Source: Bacteroidetes bacterium UBA4414
GTDB taxonomy: Bacteria; Bacteroidota; Bacteroidia; Chitinophagales; Chitinophagaceae
Reading direction: 5' to 3'
Length of the DNA: 42,920 nt
Assembly (NCBI GenBank): GCA_002389765.1
Contig: DGQM01000029.1
Location: 4,369 to 47,288 of the forward strand
The notes beneath the pieces were generated by a model. The model saw only the letters and a program-made list of their open reading frames with translations. It was not told the origin of the DNA and searched no databases. The position numbers and the translations under genes were made by a program. Shown in pieces: positions 41,901 through 42,920 of this stretch (its first letter is position 1; each line of letters begins with the position of its first letter).

Positions 41901-42920
41901 AGCTGCAGTAGTTGGTATCAGCAATACAGCAGCGACAGGCACAGGTAACCCGAGTGAGACCTTAACGAATACAACGACGGCACCGATAGATGTAACGTAT
42001 GTGTACACGGTGAGTGCGAACGGTTGTACGAACGCGAGCACGTACAGTGTGGTCGTAACGGTTAACCCGACGCCACAACTGACGAGCACGCTTACACCAG
42101 CAGCTATCTGCAGCGGCAATACGTTTGGTTATACGCCAACGAGCAGCACGAGTGGTGCTACCTACAGTTGGACAAGAGCCGCGATAACAAGTATCAACGG
42201 TAACACAGCAGGCAGCGGCAGCGGCACGGTTAGCGAACAACTGACGAACAGCAGCACGAGCCCAGTGAATGTTACGTATGTATATACAGTAAGTGCGAAT
42301 GGTTGTACGAACGCGAGTACGTACAGTGTGTTAGTAACGGTAAATCCTACACCTGTACTTACAAGTACGGTAAGCCCCGCTTCGATATGTAGTGGTAGTA
42401 CGTTCAGCTATACGCCGACTAGCAGCACGAGTGGTGCGACATATGCATGGAGCAGAGCCGCGGTAGCCGGTATCAGCAATACGGCAACGAGCGGCAGTGG
42501 TAATCCTGGTGAAGTACTGACAAATACGACAGCAGACCCTGTAGACGTGACGTATGTATATACGGTAAGTGCGAACGGCTGTACGAACGGTACGAACTAC
42601 CATGTAGTAGTGAGCGTTAAGCCGACCCCTGTACTGACCAGCACGTTAACGCCGAGCGCAATCTGCAGCGGCAGTACGTTCAGCTACACGCCAACGAGCA
42701 GCACCAGCGGCGCGAGCTATGCATGGAGCAGAGCGACGGTAGCGGGCATCAGCAATACGGCGGCCACAGGTAGTGGTAATCCGAATGAGACATTAACGAA
42801 TACAACAACAGCACCGATCAGTGTAACGTATGTATACACAGTAAGTGCGAACGGTTGTACGAACGCGGGTACGTACAATGTAGTAGTGGTAGTAAATCCT
42901 GCTCCACAGCTAACAAGTAC
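32992..42920 (+). CDS. Giant modular surface protein with Ig/PKD-like repeats, partial
   Basis: An open frame of at least 3,309 codons from the ATG at 32992 to the window edge; I saw no stop codon in the stretches I read in frame. The start MNKIYRYVSYVVFATLLFF gives a signal peptide ending near VSAQ. After about 110 residues the protein consists of three repeat families: about 15 units of 85-92 residues with NAG-DQ and GTGTW/VSGPNTPT, two units with YTYQWQSSTTS and TTWYRR, then at least 18 units of about 91 residues with ICSGTTFSYTPTS, W(T/S)RA and YVYT-NGC. Most units carry two cysteines. The composition is dominated by Thr, Ser, Asn, Gly and Val. Such proteins are adhesins or matrix/gliding proteins exported by T9SS; the C-terminal sorting domain would lie beyond the window. 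Confidence 0.93.
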   Translation, partial: MNKIYRYVSYVVFATLLFFSQQVSAQNCTVNAGVSESVCPGQPFVLKGKANGLFASGGNATWSQLSGPAVILGTPVVSGNDVTVTVSGYSAGNTYVFRLSARCTDGSPVYQDVTFTTLPATTANAGADVVSCAGTINMAANAVGSGETGVWTVIGATNGISISNPTSPTTAVTLPTTNSGTTTLRWTISNSNSCTSYDEVTVTNRGGVTPVNAGPDQTLSNCFTFTTSTQLAGTYAGSNVGGQQGTWTLISGPNTPTIGNTHLYNTGVSNLVQGTYRFRWTVAGPCVNGYDEVDIIVPAPTQSVTSTPNITQVYCDARTSAVITAPTPAYTNETITWAKISGAGTITNVNAASTTITGLSGSSTTVLTYTINNSVTGCTNVGTYTISYTTPPTITPSSTVVIANPDSTNASIPYSFTGGDRTQWALISGPAGSDIQSIYGIGNFTTTSAAPLTLSGFTQIGNYVIRLKRTTNNGQGGCADALVDVTVVISKTPTPSNAGTSQFLACNVFTTNLAANAPSTGTGSWSQVSGPNTATIATPASPTTSVSGLTNGAYVFRWIISANGTSNNQQSDVNVLVASTAPTTANAGFDATICNGTPYQLSGNQPILNETGTWTVSPSAGVTFSNVNSYNAIVNGLVANTVYTFTWTIVNACGTSADNVLITTSSSVGAKQATAGADQCLTSGTTTITLAGNAPGSGETGLWTRVSGPNTPTFTSATTYNTTVTGAVNGTYVFEWALTKSGCNTTRDTVVVTISGAATTAAAGTDQTICGATSVTLAGNTPTTGTGAWTQVGGPGGATITTPSSAGTTVTGLVAGSYTFRWTISNGACSSNYDDVLVIVSTPPSAASAGTDQSLCSGTSTTLAATAVSSGSGLWTAVSGPNTPTFSSFSSNTASISNLIIGTYTLTWTASSSPYCPPSIDTVLINVTQPAVATTPSTSLCNATTASLAGNAGSTGTWSNVSGPNTPTLTPNSSSSAIATGLIPGTYQFRYTMPAVGACPSTNSTVSITISAPATIANAGADQSLCILNSQPTISTALAGNTPTVGTGQWSLISQSGGSTPTFSPNAATSNATLGNLTAGVYLLQWNITNGNCGSNNDIVRITVSAEPSNANAGSDQLNGCTSNIYLAGNVPTVGVGTWTVVSGPNTPTIDAPNDANTRVVNTVPGTYVFRWTIANGVCTSKTDDVSVVVTSTPPNIANAGVSQTICNTPGPTSTATLAANAPISGETGTWTVMSKPSGAPNPTFTNSALYNTQISGLQEGTYALMWTLNNGSCVSTDSMTITVSDPPTASNAGTNQNVCLYTPVTLNATAVTVGTGTWTVASKPGGAQDPVFINANSNNTAVTGLVAGTYVFTWTTTNGSCPASTSNVTVTIYTPPTPANAGAYQTVCYGTTVTMAGNQPTTGTGTWSVVSQPSGSPAPVFTASQYNTTVTNLVEGTYVFQWQIVNGICTSSDNTQITVQPALGNNTISAAQTICNAQVPAALTGSTPTGGNGTSYTYQWQSSTTSGSTGFTNISGAVSKDYSPGALTATTWYRRTVTSGACTTPDISSAIQITVQPPIASNTLTAPTPATFCQSGDPGNIVGATPTGGDGSTYTYQWQSSTTSASTGFTNISGAVSQDYDPSTISVTTWYRRVVTSGFCTSTSSAVGITIYPYPTLTSSGTGTVCSGVTYSYTPTSSVSGTTYSWTRATVAGISNAAGSGTGSISEILTNTTNANVDVTYVYTLTANGCTNPTTYNVVVTVKPKPDVTVPSNLVLCNGTATGAMTFSGAVSGTTFNWTNNRTSIGLAASGTGNIATFNAANVTTAPVVATITVTPVANSCTGNSANYTITVNPTPVLNSATTATACDGVAFNYTATSATAGTTFSWTRAAVGTNGSSSGSSASISETLVNTGTTTLTATYVFTLTANGCSNTQNVTVTIYPTATLTSTLTPSAICSGTAFSYTPTSATSGVTFSWSRATVAGISNAAGSGTGNPNETLTNTTDNPVNVTYVYTLSVGGCTNPSSYNVVVTVNPRPALSSTLTPSAICNNTTFSYTPTSNTFNANPSTFTWTRAAIATINSNVGGSGTGSISETLVNSSTAPVVVTYVYTVAANGCSRTQNVTVTVYPNPTLTSSLSPGTICNNATFSYTPTSGTTGTTFAWTRATVVGISNSAGSGTGNPNETLTNTTTDPIVVTYVYTLTANGCTNPSTYNVNVTVNPTPVLTSTTSPSAVCSNTPFTYTPTSSTTGATYTWTRATVVGISNAAGSGSSGVNETLINTTTAPVNVTYVYTVRIGSCANPSTYNVVVTINPTPTLSSTLTPAAICNNATFTYTATSATSGTTFTWTRAAIATINSNVVGSGSDGNISETLTNSSTAPVNVVYAITSTANGCSNTQNVTVSVNPTPVLTSTLTPAAKCNSTVFSYTPTSSTSGATFAWTRAVVAGISNASGSGTGSISETLVNTTTEPVVVTYVYTVSINGCANPATYNVNVTINPTPTLTSTLAPAAICSGTTFSYTPTSATTGTTFAWTRAAIATINSNAAGSGSGAVSETLTNTSTAPVNVTYIYTSTANSCSNAQNVVVTVNPTPVLTSTLNAGTICNNATFSYTPTSATSGTTFAWTRDAVAGISNTAGSGTGNPNETLTNTTTAPIVVTYAYTLAANGCFNTQNVTVTVNPTPVLTSTLTPSAVCSNTPFTYTPTSSTTGATYTWTRATVAGISNTAGSGSSGVNETLINTTTAPVNVTYVYTVRIGSCANPTTYNVVVTVNPSPILISLQSLSAICNNTTFTYNAATATTGTSFTWSRAAIVGINSNVAGSGTGANISELLSNSTTAPITVTYAISLTANGCTNTQNVTVPVNPTPVLTSTLTPSAICSSSTFSYTPTSSTSGVAFNWSRAAVAGISNATTSGTGNPNEALINTTSAPIDVTYVYSLSVAGCGNPSTYSVVVSVKPTPILTSTLTPASICSGATFSYTPTSSTSGASYAWSRAAVVGISNTAATGTGNPSETLTNTTTAPIDVTYVYTVSANGCTNASTYSVVVTVNPTPQLTSTLTPAAICSGNTFGYTPTSSTSGATYSWTRAAITSINGNTAGSGSGTVSEQLTNSSTSPVNVTYVYTVSANGCTNASTYSVLVTVNPTPVLTSTVSPASICSGSTFSYTPTSSTSGATYAWSRAAVAGISNTATSGSGNPGEVLTNTTADPVDVTYVYTVSANGCTNGTNYHVVVSVKPTPVLTSTLTPSAICSGSTFSYTPTSSTSGASYAWSRATVAGISNTAATGSGNPNETLTNTTTAPISVTYVYTVSANGCTNAGTYNVVVVVNPAPQLTS
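33346..37380 (+). repeat. Repeat family A: about 15 PKD-like units
   Basis: In-frame, diverged repeats of roughly 255-285 bases. Typical marks are (N/S)AG-x-(D/N)Q at the start, TLAGN and GTGTW in the middle, VSGPNTPT, and YxFxW with a cysteine near the end (NGxC). The NAG start can be placed near 33361, 33622, 34486, 34747, 35020, 35281, 35536, 36043, 36325, 36586, 36868 and 37132, with less regular units between. Two cysteines per unit suggest an internal disulfide. DNA-level identity between units is low, so this array is old. Confidence 0.8.
37381..37950 (+). repeat. Repeat family B: two Ig-like units
   Basis: Two in-frame copies of about 95 residues, with QTICN or ATFCQ at the start, TPTGG(N/D)G, the shared core YTYQWQSSTTS, TGFTNISGAVS, TTWYRR and a second cysteine (SGAC or SGFC). 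The core matches the Ig-like repeats seen between PKD-like arrays in other Bacteroidota surface proteins. They separate the A and C arrays. Confidence 0.8.
37951..42920 (+). repeat. Repeat family C: at least 18 units of about 273 bases
   Basis: In-frame repeats with starts near 37951, 38221, 38488, 38758, 39031, 39316, 39589, 39868, 40141, 40420, 40690, 40963, 41236, 41515, 41788, 42064, 42343, 42619 and a partial one at 42892. Common marks are NPTPxLTS, a cysteine in (A/V)(I/V)CSG or CN, FSYTPTS, W(T/S)RA, GSGTG-ETL and YVYT-x-NGC. Units fall into two or three subtypes that alternate (see findings). From about 41800 the units become more alike and more GC-rich in codon choice. The array continues past the window. 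Confidence 0.88.

Noticed and set aside
37951..42920. Regular 273-base repeats as a CRISPR array
   Set aside because: The repeats are too long, are translated in frame with no stop, vary at synonymous sites, and have no unique spacers.

Overview
The window looks like a chromosome segment from a member of the Bacteroidota, most likely a Chitinophagales/Chitinophagaceae-type bacterium. The signs are type IX secretion (T9SS) C-terminal sorting domains on two exported proteins, promoters of the TAnnTTTG (-7) type with few Shine-Dalgarno sites, a fused cbb3 oxidase subunit CcoNO, a methionine synthase without its homocysteine domain, and a giant repetitive surface protein. The genus cannot be fixed from sequence alone.

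Layout. 1-863 (minus): start of a sensor kinase and its OmpR-type regulator. 1099-3084 (plus): a T9SS-exported PNGase F-like amidase. 3165-3238: tRNA-Asp with a strong terminator. 3372-4787 (plus): a persulfide dioxygenase with two rhodanese domains (CstB-like). 4858-14693 (minus): a complete cbb3 oxidase and maturation cluster, read in transcription order as hemerythrin-like protein, ccoI, ccoS, ccoNO, ccoQ, ccoP, ccoG, ccoH, a TauE/SafE-like membrane protein and a small membrane protein. The 58-residue ccoQ and 51-residue ccoS are included. 14887-15234 (plus): an unknown coiled-coil protein. 15245-17466 (minus): a cytosolic PAS histidine kinase and a response regulator whose output is a Crp/FNR-type domain. 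17665-21012 (plus): accA, dapA, ahcY. 21257-24953 (minus): metH, a PAP2-like membrane protein and a small tyrosine phosphatase. 25063-30004 (minus): pnuC, a PAP2 phosphatase, a NadR-type kinase, a YrdC/Sua5 protein, ligA and a lipoprotein. 30085-31434 (plus): a T9SS-exported sugar-dehydrogenase-like protein. 31501-31576: tRNA-Phe. 31634-32638 (minus): a VWA-domain protein. 32992 to the window end (plus): a giant repeat protein of at least 3,309 residues that is still open at 42920.

How the parts may work together. The most interesting unit is 11.6-17.5 kb. A kinase with a FixL/DosP-like PAS domain and a receiver-Crp/FNR fusion sit beside the cbb3 cluster. Two strong TGA-N6-TCA palindromes, the core that a Crp/FNR helix-turn-helix reads, lie upstream of ccoS and upstream of the hemerythrin-like/ccoI unit. 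A third, weaker one faces the neighbouring unknown gene. This resembles the FixL-FixJ-FixK oxygen circuit compressed into two proteins, but that is an inference. Other functional links are a NAD-salvage group (PnuC, PAP2 phosphatase, NadR-type kinase) and a methionine-cycle pair (AhcY and MetH). The last 10 kb is a modular, cysteine-paired adhesin-like protein with three successive repeat families and signs of recent tandem expansion.
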